NCBI RefSeq assembly: GCF_000317105.1
Contig: NC_019693.1
Location: forward strand, 5,519,227-5,583,226
Source: Oscillatoria acuminata PCC 6304
Lineage (GTDB): Bacteria; Cyanobacteriota; Cyanobacteriia; Cyanobacteriales; Laspinemataceae
Length of the DNA stretch: 64,000 nucleotides
Reading direction: 5' to 3'
The position numbers were made by a program, and so were the translations under genes. Positions within the stretch are counted from its first letter, which is position 1. Each line of letters starts with the position of its first letter. The notes under the pieces were generated by a model. The model had not been told where the DNA came from. It was given only the letters and a program-made list of their open reading frames with translations, and did no database searches. Shown here piece by piece: positions 9,147 through 19,350 of this stretch.

Positions 9147-9166
9147 TGTAAAGACTTGGTAAAGCT
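9147..9166 (+). promoter_or_regulatory. GTAAAG direct-repeat site 3
   Basis: GTAAAG at 9148 and 9159, 11 bp apart, ending about 108 bp before the ATG of the giant gene. Its position suggests control of that gene (inference). Confidence 0.35.
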
Positions 9167-9273
9167 AGACCCGGGCAGGATTGAATCGAGGGACTACAAC
9201 TCAAACGTCCCATTGTGAAGCGTCAGGAAACCGTTTAACGGGTGAACAAAAACCAAGGGTGCATAGGAGAACA

Positions 9274-12200
9274 ATGATGTCGGATAATTTGCTTTGGAAT
9301 GAGTCAGGAAGTTTTTCTGGTCTTTTATCAGAAGAAAACCAGAACCAGACTTTCATGAACCTAGAGGGGGGAGAGCAAGATTATGAGGCGATCGCGCCCT
9401 TAATTCAGAACGAACCCCTAGCCGTAGAGGACCCATCCCTTAATTATAACCAGGAGGAAACGGAGACTCAGTTAAAACAAGCCGTTGACCAGTTGATTAA
9501 CCAATCCGAAACCGATTTCATCCTAGGTTCTTCCCCGGAAAATTCCCTACAGTCCTTGGAACCTCATGAAATTAAAGCAGAAAGTTTAATAACAGACGAA
9601 GACCCCCTATTAGGTAGTGAAATTAGCACAGGTGACTCTGATAGTTTAATCGGGGGTGAACAGACAACTGAAACCGCAGAAAGCCCTGTATTAGATAGTT
9701 CTCAAACCAGCGAAAATTCAACCCAGTCTAGCGATTCTGCCGTTGAAGAAAACCTACCCTATCAATCCGGATTCTTTACCATTACTGACCCCAGCGGACA
9801 AGTCACCTTTGACCATTTATTTGATGGCGGTGGCTATAGTCACGGGGAATTAGCTATCTTTAGCCTTGCCGGACTGGAACCCAATCAACTCAGTTGGAAT
9901 GAATTGGTCAAAGAAGCCGCCCGTCGCGCTTTGAGCAATTCTGAAGAGGGTTATGTCGTGATTTCTGATAGTCAAGAAGGCGCGCGATTTTCGGGAGAAT
10001 TAGGAGAACCCGATTATAACCGAGGGGAATATTTAGGGGTTAAATCATTTCAAATGCGCCCGGGAGATACCTTTGGTGTAATGTTAGTCCCCAATGGTTC
10101 CGTTACGGAACTGTGGGAAAATCCGCAACTAGGAGGCGCGAAAAAGCCGATATTTTCCATGAGTTTGGAGAATCCTAACAACATTGAACAATTCAGCCAA
10201 GTTGTGGATCCGAATGTCTTTCAAATGGCGGATGTTCTCGGAGATGGACATACCTTTGCCCTAGAAGATATCCGAATTCTTAACAACAATTCTGACCAAG
10301 ATTATAATGATATCATTTTCCAAGTTCGGGGGGCTACAGCCGACGCCATTCATCTCGATCGCCTCTTAGAAGGACGTCTCTTTAAAAAGGATTGGCGTGA
10401 GTTAGAACTCGGACAATCTATCGTAGGTTATGCCGAATTAACCGTTGCTGCCGCCAATGATTTACTCACAGAACCCCTGACGCCTGACTTATCAGATCCG
10501 GTCAGATATGGCGTTGAACGCGCTGAAAATTTAAACAACTATGACCCGGAACTCTTAGCTGCACAAACCGAGTGGGTGATTTGGTTTGCCCCCAATCCTT
10601 ATATTCAAGTCTCGCAAATCGCCACACTTTTAGGGGCAGATGTCGTCAATGCCACGGGACATATTGAGCATACTTATATTTGGAAGTTCCCCGAAGCAAT
10701 TAGCGCCCAAGAAGTCCAACAACGATTAGCCGATTTAATCGGGGGTGACTTTGCCTATCCCCTGGTTCCAATTGAACTGAAAAAACCTCAATTTATCCCC
10801 GATGATTCTTTACTGAAAGACCAATGGCACTTGCCTGATACCAGCGAAGTGAATGGCAACACCAGTGAAGGTGCTAATGCCATTAATGCCTGGGATTGGT
10901 CTACCGGGAAAGGAGTGGTAATTGCCATTGTCGATGATGGAGTGCAGCAAGACCATCCGGATTTAATTGAACGGTTTAAATATGCCGCAGAGAATGGCTT
11001 AAACCTAGATTTGAATGACATTGAAGACCCCGGGGGGGACCCGGTTTTCGCCCAGGTAGAAACCACCTTTGCCACCTCCAACCGAGTTGAGTTCTCTGAT
11101 GGTCCAGTCGAATCCATTCAAGACTTATTTGGACTTTCTAACCGTCTGCGGTGGATGGATGAGGAGATGTCCTGGAATGAGTTATTTGGACTCTCTAATC
11201 GGATTCGCTGGTCCGATGAGGAAGAACTGTCCTGGAATAAATTATTTGGCCTTTCTAATCGGATTCGGTGGTCTGAGGACCCGCAACAGTTTTTAGAAGG
11301 ATTATTTGGACTCTCCAATCGGATTCGCTGGGCGGATGATAGCGAGATGAATTTAGAGGACTTGTTTGGACTTTCCAATCGGTTGCGGTGGGCGGAAGAT
11401 GCGGAATTGTTGCAACAAGACTTTGCTGGATTAGGCGATCGCACCTTAATTTTGAAGGACGATGACGGACAAGATGAAGAAGTTTCCCTAGAAGAATTAT
11501 TCGGACTCTCCAATCGGATTCGCTGGTCCTCGGAACCTGAGAAATTTTTAGAAGAATTATTCGGACTCTCCAATCGGATTCGCTGGTCCAATGATAGTGA
11601 AGTCACCGTCGAACAGTTATTCGGACTCTCCAATCGGATTCGCTGGTCTGAAGACCCGCAACTCTTATTAGAGGATTTATTTGGACTCTCTAACCGAATT
11701 CGCTGGTCTGATGAAGCATTAGAGGCCAATTGGGAAGAGATTTTCAACCAAGCGAATTCTCTCCAAAATGTTTCCGACCCCGAAGAATTTTTAACGGCCT
11801 TATTTGGGGAAGGGGATTGGATTGAATGGGAAGATGGTACTGCCATTTCCTGGGATGAATTATTTGGACTCTCCAATCGGATTCGCTGGTCCTCCGAACC
11901 CGAACTGTTCTGGGATAGTTTATTTGGACTCAGCAATCGCATTCGTTGGTCCGAAGACCCGGTATTGTTCTGGGATACCCTATTTGGAATGTCCAATCGA
12001 GTCCGGTGGATGGAAGATTCCGAACTCAGTTGGGACTGGACCGAATTATTTGGACTCAGCAATCGGATTCGTTGGTCCGAAGATGCGGGGTTCTTTTTAG
12101 AAGATTTATTTGGACTGTCAAATCGGATTCGCTGGTCCGACGATCGCCCGGTTGATTGGAGTGAATTAGTCAGCAATATCCATGAAATCTTGGCCGCTGA

Positions 12201-15200
12201 ACCAGAAGAACGTGCAGAACTCTGGGAAACCTGGTATGGGGGAGAAAATGCCCTGATTTGGTCTAGCGATAACATCCCCGTATCTTGGCAGGAATTAGGG
12301 GCAGTAGTGACCGATATTGATTGGTCCAAAACCCTCGATGAATCCTGGAGTTGGAAACAGTTATTTGGACTTTCCAATCGGATTCGCTGGTCCGAAGATG
12401 CGCCCCCACCCCCCTATCATCCACCGGGAATGCATGGAACTGCCGTTGCCGGGAAAGCGGGGGCCGCTGGCACCCAACATGGAGGCGTCAGTGGCGGTGC
12501 ACCGGATGCGGATTTGGTGATGATTCGCCTCACTGCGGACAAAGTGACCGATGAAAAAATTGCCACCGCCATCTCTCACGCTTACCACGGCATTGATATT
12601 TATAACAACAGTTGGAAACCCGCTGATGCCTTTGTCTCTCCGGCATTAAGTTTAGCTGCATTGGAAAACAATGCCTTAGAAGGGCGCGATGGACTGGGGA
12701 ATATTATCATCTTTGCTGGCGGAAATGATGGATGGGATGGCGGCGATGTGAACTATAATCCCTTTGCCAACTCACGTTATGTGATTCCGGTAGCGGCGAT
12801 CGACTATCAAGGTCAACAATCCTGGTATAGCGAACCCGGGGCCTCTCTCCTCGTCTCCGCCTCTTCCAGTTCCGCCTATGGGGATGGCACCAGCGTCGGT
12901 ATTACCACCACGGATTTAGTCGGGGAACAAGGATATAGTGACGGCAACTATACCGATCGCTTTGGCGGAACCTCCTCTGCCGCACCTTTAGTCTCCGGCA
13001 TTGTCGCCTTAATGTTAGAAGCAAATCCCGACCTCACTTGGCGCGATGTCCAACATATTTTAGTAGAAACCACCCAGAAAAATGATCCAAACCATAGCGA
13101 TTGGGTACAAAACGGTGCCGGGTTGTGGGTGAATCATAGTTATGGATTTGGTGCAGTGGATGCCACCCTTGCCACACAAGCGGCGATGAACTGGGAATTT
13201 GTCCAACCGGAAATTGCCATTACCTCCGGGGCGATCGATATTGTAGGATTGGATGCTGAGGGCAACATTGACCATACCATCCGCGATCGCTTACCCCAAA
13301 ACAATCCCACCGGGATAGAAATTCCCGACTTCGATGCCACCGGAATTACCGACTCCGTAACCATTTATGAAGACATTAAAATTGAGAAAATCGAAATCGT
13401 CTTCGATGCCAAAGGATTGTATCGCGGTGACCTAGAAATCGTCTTAATTGCCCCCGACGGCACCGAATCCGTCCTCGCCCAACCGCGCTTTGATGATGGC
13501 ACCGCTTATGAGAATTGGGTCTTTACCTCAACGCGCCATTGGGGTGAATCCTCCCTCGGCGAATGGCAACTCCAGGTCCGAGATTTGATGAGTGGAGATG
13601 TGGGAACATGGAACGGATGGAAACTGAACTTTTATGGAACAGAAAATGATGCCACCACCGTCAGCGTCACTGCCACCGATGCCGATGCCACCGAAGACGG
13701 CAATGCCGGACAACTGGTATTTACCCGCGACGGAGGAGATATCAGCAAAGCATTAATGGCCCAGTATTCTATTGCTGGAACTGCTACCAATGGCACAGAT
13801 TATCAAGAATTAACTGGAACAGTAATTTTTGAACCGGGCCAGACCAAAGTGACCCTAGGAGTCGTTCCCTTCCACGATTACGAATTAGAAGGAAATGAAA
13901 CGGTTGAAATTACCTTAATCGATGGCATTGGGTACAGTTTAGGGACAGAAATTAGCGATACCGTTACGATTGGGGACAGCACCATTACAGACCATTACGG
14001 TTCCTTCGTTTACGTTAATCCTGCCAACGGCCATCTGTATCTGTTAAGCGAACCGGATACCTGGTTAGGCGCACAAAACCAAGCAGAAGCATTGGGGGGA
14101 AATCTGGTTTCTATTAACACTGCTGACGAACAGCAGTGGATTGTAGATACCTTTGGCACCCAACAAGTCTTTCATATTGGCTTGACAGATAGTGAAATGT
14201 ATGGCAATGAGGAGGGCAATTTTAAATGGGTAAATGGCGACCCGATCACCTATGAAAACTGGAAAGAAGGAGAACCCAACAATACTCCATTTCTCCCAGA
14301 AGGTGAAGACTTTAGCGTTATCAATCAGCACGTAGATGGGAAATGGAATGACCGCATTCATCTCGGCAACTTCCCTGGCATCATTGAAATTGACCCGGCG
14401 ACCCTAGACCAGCCAATTGTCAATATCATGGTCACGGATTCCCTAGCGGGAGAAGATGGCAATGCCGGACAAATCGTGTTTCAGCGCATCGGCAACTTAG
14501 ACCAAAACTTGAGCGTGAATTACACATTTGGCGGTGATGTTACCAATGGCAGCGATGTTCAAACCTTAAGCGGCAACATTATTATTCCAGCCGGTCAAAC
14601 CTTAGTAACCCTGCCGATAATTGCCCTTCCCGATGATGAAATAGAAGGCAACGAAACCCTCGTGGTTAACTTAGCGGAGGGGGATTATGAAATCGGGACA
14701 AAACCCAGCGGTCACATCATAATCACCGACCAAGATCCGATTAACCGACTGTATCACGAACTCTTTGCGCGAGATGGGGATTCCGGAGGAGTTGCTTACT
14801 GGAGAAATCTCTGGCAAAACGGGTTAAGTTTATCTGAAGTTCGTGTATTGATGGTTAATGAGGGGATTTATGCAGAATCGGGTACTCGCATCAACCAAAT
14901 CTATCAAGATATAGAGGGTCGCGCAGCAACAACCGAGGAAATTTCTTATTGGCAAGACCGATTAGGAACGAATACCACTTTGTCACAAGTTCGGCAAGAA
15001 TTAGAAGGTGCAGACCTTATCGATACCAACAGCTACGTTTATACCAATCCCACCACTGGAAATCGCTATTTCCTAACTACACCCGACACTTGGCTAGGCG
15101 CACAAGAACAAGCGCAGGCACTAGGCGGCAACCTTGTCACTATTAATAGTGCTGATGAGAATCAATGGCTGTTGGATACGTTTGGCAGTGGTCGAATGTG

Positions 15201-18200
15201 GATTGGGTTAAATGATAGCCCGATTTATGGAAATACGGAGGGAAATCATCAGTGGGTAAGTGGAGAGGCGATCGCAGACGCTAGTTGGTGGAACGCCGCA
15301 ACTGATAATACTCTCCACACTTCAGAAGGCGAAGACTTTAGCGAAACAAATTTCGTGGGGACACCTGGATTGTGGAACGATATGCCGAGTCAACAGAATT
15401 TCCTCGGTCGAGGCATCGTGGAAATTTCCTACACTCCCAGCTACAACTGGATGTGGACGCAATTCGGCGAAGACCTACACACAGGGGATAATTCCGTGCG
15501 CCTCCCCAGTCTTCCCAACACCGAGAATGCTCGCAATGAGTTCGTCGCCAATCTCATCAACGTTGAAACTATAGATTTTGAAAACTTTGCCCATGACGAC
15601 ACTCTCAACACCTTAAACTTTGGTAACACCACCGCCACCCTATCCGGCAACCTGAAAGTTCAGACCCTTCCTGCCGGAACCGATGGCGGTATGTTCCCCA
15701 CTTCCGGAGATAACTATCTTCTCAGCAGCAATGATGAAAGTTTTACCATCAATTTCAACAGTCCTCAATCTGCCTTTGGTTTTACTGTGATCGATGCTGA
15801 AGGAGACCCATTTGTTCTTACCTTGCACCGAGAAGATGGCACAACCAGCGAGTTAACTATCCCGGTTACTGCAAGTTGGCCTGCGAATTCCGGTTCGGCA
15901 TTGTTCTTTGGAGTCACTGATACCAATACCCCCTTCACTGGCGTGACTGTTCGCAAACCAGGAGATACCGAACGGATTGGAGTAGATGACCTAATTATCG
16001 GACAGGTGAAACCGAATAATACATCTACACCGACACCACCCAATCAAACTCTGAATCTGACCTATACCGAAGATACGCCTCTCAACCTCAGCGGTATCGT
16101 TGTCAGCGATCCAGATGGCGAAACTACTGTTACTCTCACCCTATCGAATCCCGCTGCTGGAGTCTTGACAACAGGTATCGGAACCGGACAATATAATGCC
16201 ACAACCGGCGTTTGGACGGCTAACGGTGCAGTGGCGGATGTGAATGCGGCGCTGGCAGATTTGCAGTTTGTCCCCACAGCCAACTTTAACCAAGATGTCA
16301 GCATTGCGCTTTCCATCACCGACGATATTGCTGCACCCCTAACCGGCGCGATCGCCCTGCAAGGCATCCCCGTCAACGATGCACCCACCGTCACCACCTC
16401 CAACCTCACCCTCACAGGTGCCACAGAAAACGCCGGATTTACCGTCACTCACGCGGACTTGGTGGCGGCGACGGGTGCCACTGATATCGATGGCGACCCC
16501 CTGACGTTCCGCATCCAAACCGTCGGATCCGACATTCCCACCAAAAACGGTCAACCTGTAGAAGCGGGTGTAACCACCTTATCGGCAGGTGAGGCGATCG
16601 TCTGGACGCCCACCACCGTCGGGAACGCGCAACCGGCATTCACCGCCACCCTCACCGATGGTAAAGTCACAGTGGCAACCCCAGTCACAGTCAGCATTGA
16701 TGTCAATCCCGTCACCGTCAGCATCGAAGCAACCGACCCCGATGCCACAGAAGGCGGCGACACGGGCGAATTCACCTTTACCCGCACGGGTAGCACTGCC
16801 GAATCGCTGATCGTCACCTACGGCATAGACACTAATGGTTTCTGGTCCTCACCTGTTGCGACTAATGGCAGCGATTATGAACTCCTGACTGGCAGCATTG
16901 AGATTCCTGTAGGTGCTTCCTCTGTCACGCTTCCCATTATTACTCTGGATGACAGCGAGGCCGAATGGCCGGAACGGGTTAAAGTTTATTTAACGCAAAA
17001 CGACGGTTATGAAATAGGGGCTAATAGCCACGATGAGGTCAAAATTTGGGACAATGAAACCCCCGAAGTGCAACTGTATGTTAGTTCGAGTGGCTTTTAT
17101 GATGCGTCTGAACCCTATCTTGCTGGTCGTTTCCTCGTTCGTCGCATCGGCAGTTTAGCAGATCCCCTAACCGTCAACTACTCGATCGCAGGAACGGCAA
17201 CTCCCGGCACAGACTACACCAACCCTGGCATGGACTACAATGCCTTAACTGGCAACATCACTATTCCTGCGAATAAGCACGATATCTACATTATCATCGC
17301 CCCGATCGATGATAGTGAAGAGGAAGGTGTCGAAACCATTGACATAACGTTAACCCCTGATACCAATTACACCATTGAGCCAGGGGCAGAAACGAAAACC
17401 ATTAACCTTTGGGATAATGAAAATCGCTCTACAGTCTCAATAAGCGTGACTGATTCCACAGCAACAGAAGGAGCCGATTCTGCCCAATTCACGATTACCC
17501 GCACGGGGGATGTGTCAGAAGCAGTAACTGTCTATTACCAAGTCTCGGGAGATTGGCATAATTCGGCTAGCAATGGCATTGACTATGACTTCATCACCGA
17601 CAGTATTAATTTTGAACCCGGTCAAACCAGCCGCACAATCGACATCAACCCCATTGATGATGATATAGCTGAAGTCACTGAGACAGTCAATATTACTTTA
17701 AAATCTGACAGTGGGTACAACCTTAGCACTATGCGATCGGGCAAAGTCATCATTTTCGACAATGAAGCGCCAACTGTAGAGTGGCAACAACAGTTCGGCA
17801 CTTCAGCGGAGGACGTTGCCAAGAGCGTCGCTGTGGATAGTGCGGGCAATACTTACACCGTCGGTCACACTTCGGGCAACTTAGACGGAACTAATGCCGG
17901 TGGTAGCGATGCGTTTATCGTCAAGCGCGACAGCAATGGTAGCGAACTGTGGCAGATTCAACTGGGAACTGCTGGCAATGATGAAGTGAAACAGATTGCG
18001 GTGGATAGTGCCGATAATTTATATGTTCTCGGATGGAGTGGGGACCCGTCAAATAGCTGGATTGCCAAATACGACAGCAACGGCACTCAACAGTGGCAAA
18101 AACCCCTCGGCAGTGCGGGTTATGACATTACCAATGGTGCTTTAACCCTTGGCAATGACGGCAGTCTGTACGTTACGGGGCGTACCACTGGCGATATCGA

Positions 18201-19008
18201 CGGCACAAACCAAGGCGCAACGGATACTTGGGTTGGCAAATACGACAGCGATGGTATTCAAACCTGGGTGAAACAGTTGGGTACTACCGATGAAGATGAA
18301 GCCCTGGGAATTGCGGTAGACAATAACAATAACGTTTACATCACTGGCGAAACGAAAGGATCTTTAGCTGGAACCCGTGAAGGCGATGGGGATGCGTGGG
18401 TTGCCCAGTTAGATAGCAGTGGCAATTTGCAATGGCAAACCCAGTTAGGAACCACTGCGGTGGATATTGCCCGTAGCGTTGCGGTGGATAATAACGGTCA
18501 CGTTTATCTGGGGGGTCAAACCTTTGGCTGGTTAGGCGAAACCTATCAAGGGCATCCCCGTAACTGGGTTGGAGATGAGAGTGCCCGTTTAGCTGCGCTT
18601 CAAGGAGATAAATATGGTTTAGGTGGCACTTACTACGGCAATGGCGATGCCTGGGTTGCTCAATTAGATAGCACCACTGGCAGCGTCAATTGGAAGCGAC
18701 TGTTAGGCACAACAAATGCCGATAGTGGCAGTACCGTCGTTGCCGATAGTTTGGGTAACGTTTACTTAACTGGAACCACCGAAGGTAAACTCGGCAATAC
18801 TCAATTTGGCGCTAACGATATCTTCATCGCTAAATACAACATTGATGGCGCGTTGCAGTGGAAACAACAATTCGGCAGCGACGGCGATGATATCGTCAAT
18901 GACATGATTTTGGATATCACCGGCATCTATCTTGTGGGTGACACCACCGGAGATTTAGACGGGTCTAATCTCGGCGAAAAAGATGCCTGGATCCTTAAGT
19001 TGTCATAG
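9274..19008 (+). CDS. Giant multidomain subtilase (proprotein-convertase type) with repeat array inside the catalytic domain
   Basis: 3244 residues from ATG 9274. Order: acidic N-terminus without signal peptide; DUF4114-type domain (about 165-360, ends DQDYNDIIFQV); pro-region; S8 domain of kexin/furin type with Asp554 (AIVDDGVQQDHPDL), His1054 (GMHGTAVAG) and Ser1234 (GGTSSAAPL), all present; P-domain (about 1345-1458); Calx-beta; C-type-lectin-like domain (about 1570-1705); Calx-beta; DUF4214 (about 1820-1915, ARDGDSGGVAYW); a second lectin-like domain (about 1919-2053); a beta domain; cadherin-like region; several Calx-beta domains; and a C-terminal SBBP-type beta-propeller (about 2836-3244, repeats like QFGTSAEDVAKSVAVDSAGN). 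Between Asp and His lies a 426-residue array of LFGLSNRIRW repeats, making that gap 500 residues instead of about 40. Probably a secreted, calcium-dependent surface protease or adhesin; export route and substrate are not visible. Confidence 0.9.
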   Translation: MMSDNLLWNESGSFSGLLSEENQNQTFMNLEGGEQDYEAIAPLIQNEPLAVEDPSLNYNQEETETQLKQAVDQLINQSETDFILGSSPENSLQSLEPHEIKAESLITDEDPLLGSEISTGDSDSLIGGEQTTETAESPVLDSSQTSENSTQSSDSAVEENLPYQSGFFTITDPSGQVTFDHLFDGGGYSHGELAIFSLAGLEPNQLSWNELVKEAARRALSNSEEGYVVISDSQEGARFSGELGEPDYNRGEYLGVKSFQMRPGDTFGVMLVPNGSVTELWENPQLGGAKKPIFSMSLENPNNIEQFSQVVDPNVFQMADVLGDGHTFALEDIRILNNNSDQDYNDIIFQVRGATADAIHLDRLLEGRLFKKDWRELELGQSIVGYAELTVAAANDLLTEPLTPDLSDPVRYGVERAENLNNYDPELLAAQTEWVIWFAPNPYIQVSQIATLLGADVVNATGHIEHTYIWKFPEAISAQEVQQRLADLIGGDFAYPLVPIELKKPQFIPDDSLLKDQWHLPDTSEVNGNTSEGANAINAWDWSTGKGVVIAIVDDGVQQDHPDLIERFKYAAENGLNLDLNDIEDPGGDPVFAQVETTFATSNRVEFSDGPVESIQDLFGLSNRLRWMDEEMSWNELFGLSNRIRWSDEEELSWNKLFGLSNRIRWSEDPQQFLEGLFGLSNRIRWADDSEMNLEDLFGLSNRLRWAEDAELLQQDFAGLGDRTLILKDDDGQDEEVSLEELFGLSNRIRWSSEPEKFLEELFGLSNRIRWSNDSEVTVEQLFGLSNRIRWSEDPQLLLEDLFGLSNRIRWSDEALEANWEEIFNQANSLQNVSDPEEFLTALFGEGDWIEWEDGTAISWDELFGLSNRIRWSSEPELFWDSLFGLSNRIRWSEDPVLFWDTLFGMSNRVRWMEDSELSWDWTELFGLSNRIRWSEDAGFFLEDLFGLSNRIRWSDDRPVDWSELVSNIHEILAAEPEERAELWETWYGGENALIWSSDNIPVSWQELGAVVTDIDWSKTLDESWSWKQLFGLSNRIRWSEDAPPPPYHPPGMHGTAVAGKAGAAGTQHGGVSGGAPDADLVMIRLTADKVTDEKIATAISHAYHGIDIYNNSWKPADAFVSPALSLAALENNALEGRDGLGNIIIFAGGNDGWDGGDVNYNPFANSRYVIPVAAIDYQGQQSWYSEPGASLLVSASSSSAYGDGTSVGITTTDLVGEQGYSDGNYTDRFGGTSSAAPLVSGIVALMLEANPDLTWRDVQHILVETTQKNDPNHSDWVQNGAGLWVNHSYGFGAVDATLATQAAMNWEFVQPEIAITSGAIDIVGLDAEGNIDHTIRDRLPQNNPTGIEIPDFDATGITDSVTIYEDIKIEKIEIVFDAKGLYRGDLEIVLIAPDGTESVLAQPRFDDGTAYENWVFTSTRHWGESSLGEWQLQVRDLMSGDVGTWNGWKLNFYGTENDATTVSVTATDADATEDGNAGQLVFTRDGGDISKALMAQYSIAGTATNGTDYQELTGTVIFEPGQTKVTLGVVPFHDYELEGNETVEITLIDGIGYSLGTEISDTVTIGDSTITDHYGSFVYVNPANGHLYLLSEPDTWLGAQNQAEALGGNLVSINTADEQQWIVDTFGTQQVFHIGLTDSEMYGNEEGNFKWVNGDPITYENWKEGEPNNTPFLPEGEDFSVINQHVDGKWNDRIHLGNFPGIIEIDPATLDQPIVNIMVTDSLAGEDGNAGQIVFQRIGNLDQNLSVNYTFGGDVTNGSDVQTLSGNIIIPAGQTLVTLPIIALPDDEIEGNETLVVNLAEGDYEIGTKPSGHIIITDQDPINRLYHELFARDGDSGGVAYWRNLWQNGLSLSEVRVLMVNEGIYAESGTRINQIYQDIEGRAATTEEISYWQDRLGTNTTLSQVRQELEGADLIDTNSYVYTNPTTGNRYFLTTPDTWLGAQEQAQALGGNLVTINSADENQWLLDTFGSGRMWIGLNDSPIYGNTEGNHQWVSGEAIADASWWNAATDNTLHTSEGEDFSETNFVGTPGLWNDMPSQQNFLGRGIVEISYTPSYNWMWTQFGEDLHTGDNSVRLPSLPNTENARNEFVANLINVETIDFENFAHDDTLNTLNFGNTTATLSGNLKVQTLPAGTDGGMFPTSGDNYLLSSNDESFTINFNSPQSAFGFTVIDAEGDPFVLTLHREDGTTSELTIPVTASWPANSGSALFFGVTDTNTPFTGVTVRKPGDTERIGVDDLIIGQVKPNNTSTPTPPNQTLNLTYTEDTPLNLSGIVVSDPDGETTVTLTLSNPAAGVLTTGIGTGQYNATTGVWTANGAVADVNAALADLQFVPTANFNQDVSIALSITDDIAAPLTGAIALQGIPVNDAPTVTTSNLTLTGATENAGFTVTHADLVAATGATDIDGDPLTFRIQTVGSDIPTKNGQPVEAGVTTLSAGEAIVWTPTTVGNAQPAFTATLTDGKVTVATPVTVSIDVNPVTVSIEATDPDATEGGDTGEFTFTRTGSTAESLIVTYGIDTNGFWSSPVATNGSDYELLTGSIEIPVGASSVTLPIITLDDSEAEWPERVKVYLTQNDGYEIGANSHDEVKIWDNETPEVQLYVSSSGFYDASEPYLAGRFLVRRIGSLADPLTVNYSIAGTATPGTDYTNPGMDYNALTGNITIPANKHDIYIIIAPIDDSEEEGVETIDITLTPDTNYTIEPGAETKTINLWDNENRSTVSISVTDSTATEGADSAQFTITRTGDVSEAVTVYYQVSGDWHNSASNGIDYDFITDSINFEPGQTSRTIDINPIDDDIAEVTETVNITLKSDSGYNLSTMRSGKVIIFDNEAPTVEWQQQFGTSAEDVAKSVAVDSAGNTYTVGHTSGNLDGTNAGGSDAFIVKRDSNGSELWQIQLGTAGNDEVKQIAVDSADNLYVLGWSGDPSNSWIAKYDSNGTQQWQKPLGSAGYDITNGALTLGNDGSLYVTGRTTGDIDGTNQGATDTWVGKYDSDGIQTWVKQLGTTDEDEALGIAVDNNNNVYITGETKGSLAGTREGDGDAWVAQLDSSGNLQWQTQLGTTAVDIARSVAVDNNGHVYLGGQTFGWLGETYQGHPRNWVGDESARLAALQGDKYGLGGTYYGNGDAWVAQLDSTTGSVNWKRLLGTTNADSGSTVVADSLGNVYLTGTTEGKLGNTQFGANDIFIAKYNIDGALQWKQQFGSDGDDIVNDMILDITGIYLVGDTTGDLDGSNLGEKDAWILKLS
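11125..12402 (+). repeat. LFGLSNRIRW tandem repeat array (about 21 units of 19-25 codons)
   Basis: Residues 618-1043 of the giant subtilase. Fourteen units contain LFGLSNR and one LFGMSNR; all fifteen continue [ILV]RW and then an acidic/aromatic linker (SEDPxxFxED, SDEEELSWNK). About six units are decayed (for example FAGLGDR, LFGEGDWIEW, WYGGENALIW). At DNA level the core, about 33 bp beginning ttattYggactctccaat, is nearly identical in neighbouring units at 11500, 11560 and 11620, which suggests recent duplication or gene conversion. Confidence 0.9.
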
Positions 19009-19017
19009 TACCGGCAA

Positions 19018-19041
19018 AGGGCACGGCAATGCCGTGTCCCT
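19018..19041. repeat. Short palindrome after the giant gene
   Basis: AGGGCACGGCAATGCCGTGTCCCT forms a near-perfect hairpin 9 bp after the stop codon. No T run follows, so it is either a repeat-family hairpin or a weak terminator/3' stabiliser. Confidence 0.5.
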
Positions 19042-19076
19042 CTGTCACTACTTTTGTTCATTCCCCCCAAATAGTT

Positions 19077-19268
19077 ATGGATTCTAATTCATTTTTAACG
19101 ATCGCTATCGGCCCCGTGGATTTAGACGGACGATCTTGCTGGTGTTGGGTGCGCGATCGCTTGCCTGCCTCTATAGATGACCCCATCATCCAGCGAGAAC
19201 TTCGCGAAGTATTGTTTCAGGAGTGGTTGCAAAAACAACTTAAAGAAACTACTCTTCGCTTAGATTAA
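19077..19268 (+). CDS. Small hypothetical protein, 63 residues
   Basis: ATG at 19077 gives MDSNSFLTIAIGPVDLDGRS, followed by WCWVRDRLP and a helical end rich in Glu, Gln and Leu (REVLFQEWLQKQLKE). It lies 68 bp after the giant subtilase and is followed by a good terminator, so it may be the last gene of that transcript. No family recognised. The longer frame opening at 19029 would include part of the palindrome and is less likely. Confidence 0.45.
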   Translation: MDSNSFLTIAIGPVDLDGRSCWCWVRDRLPASIDDPIIQRELREVLFQEWLQKQLKETTLRLD

Positions 19269-19274
19269 TCAACT

Positions 19275-19306
19275 AGGGTGGGCAATGCCCATCCTATGCT
19301 TTTTTG
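19275..19306 (+). terminator. Rho-independent terminator
   Basis: Stem AGGGTGGGC / GCCCATCCT with an AAT loop, then ATGC and a six-T run, 7 bp after the small ORF. Confidence 0.7.
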
Positions 19307-19350
19307 ATATTTAATGATAAAATAAATCTTGTGTATTTCCACAATCATCA

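Larger units (their letters stand above)
8443..9273. other. Long divergent control region of the CAP/RTX and giant subtilase genes
   Basis: 831 bp between two outward-facing starts. It holds three direct-repeat sites of the form GTAAAG-N5-GTAAAG (listed separately). A minus-strand reading frame at 8697-9026 has no family features and was not accepted. The start of the subtilase is set by AGGAGA at 9265-9270, which precedes ATG 9274 at normal distance and not the in-frame TTG at 9181. Confidence 0.5.

Noticed and set aside
11118-12377. Long open frame on the minus strand (about 419 codons) opposite the subtilase repeats
   Set aside because: It mirrors the repeat period, is serine/proline/asparagine-rich low complexity and lies wholly inside a clearly coding region; stop codons are absent because the repeat is in phase.
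11125-12402. CRISPR-like regular repeats
   Set aside because: The roughly 60 bp repeats are protein-coding, variable in length by codons, and lack unique spacers.
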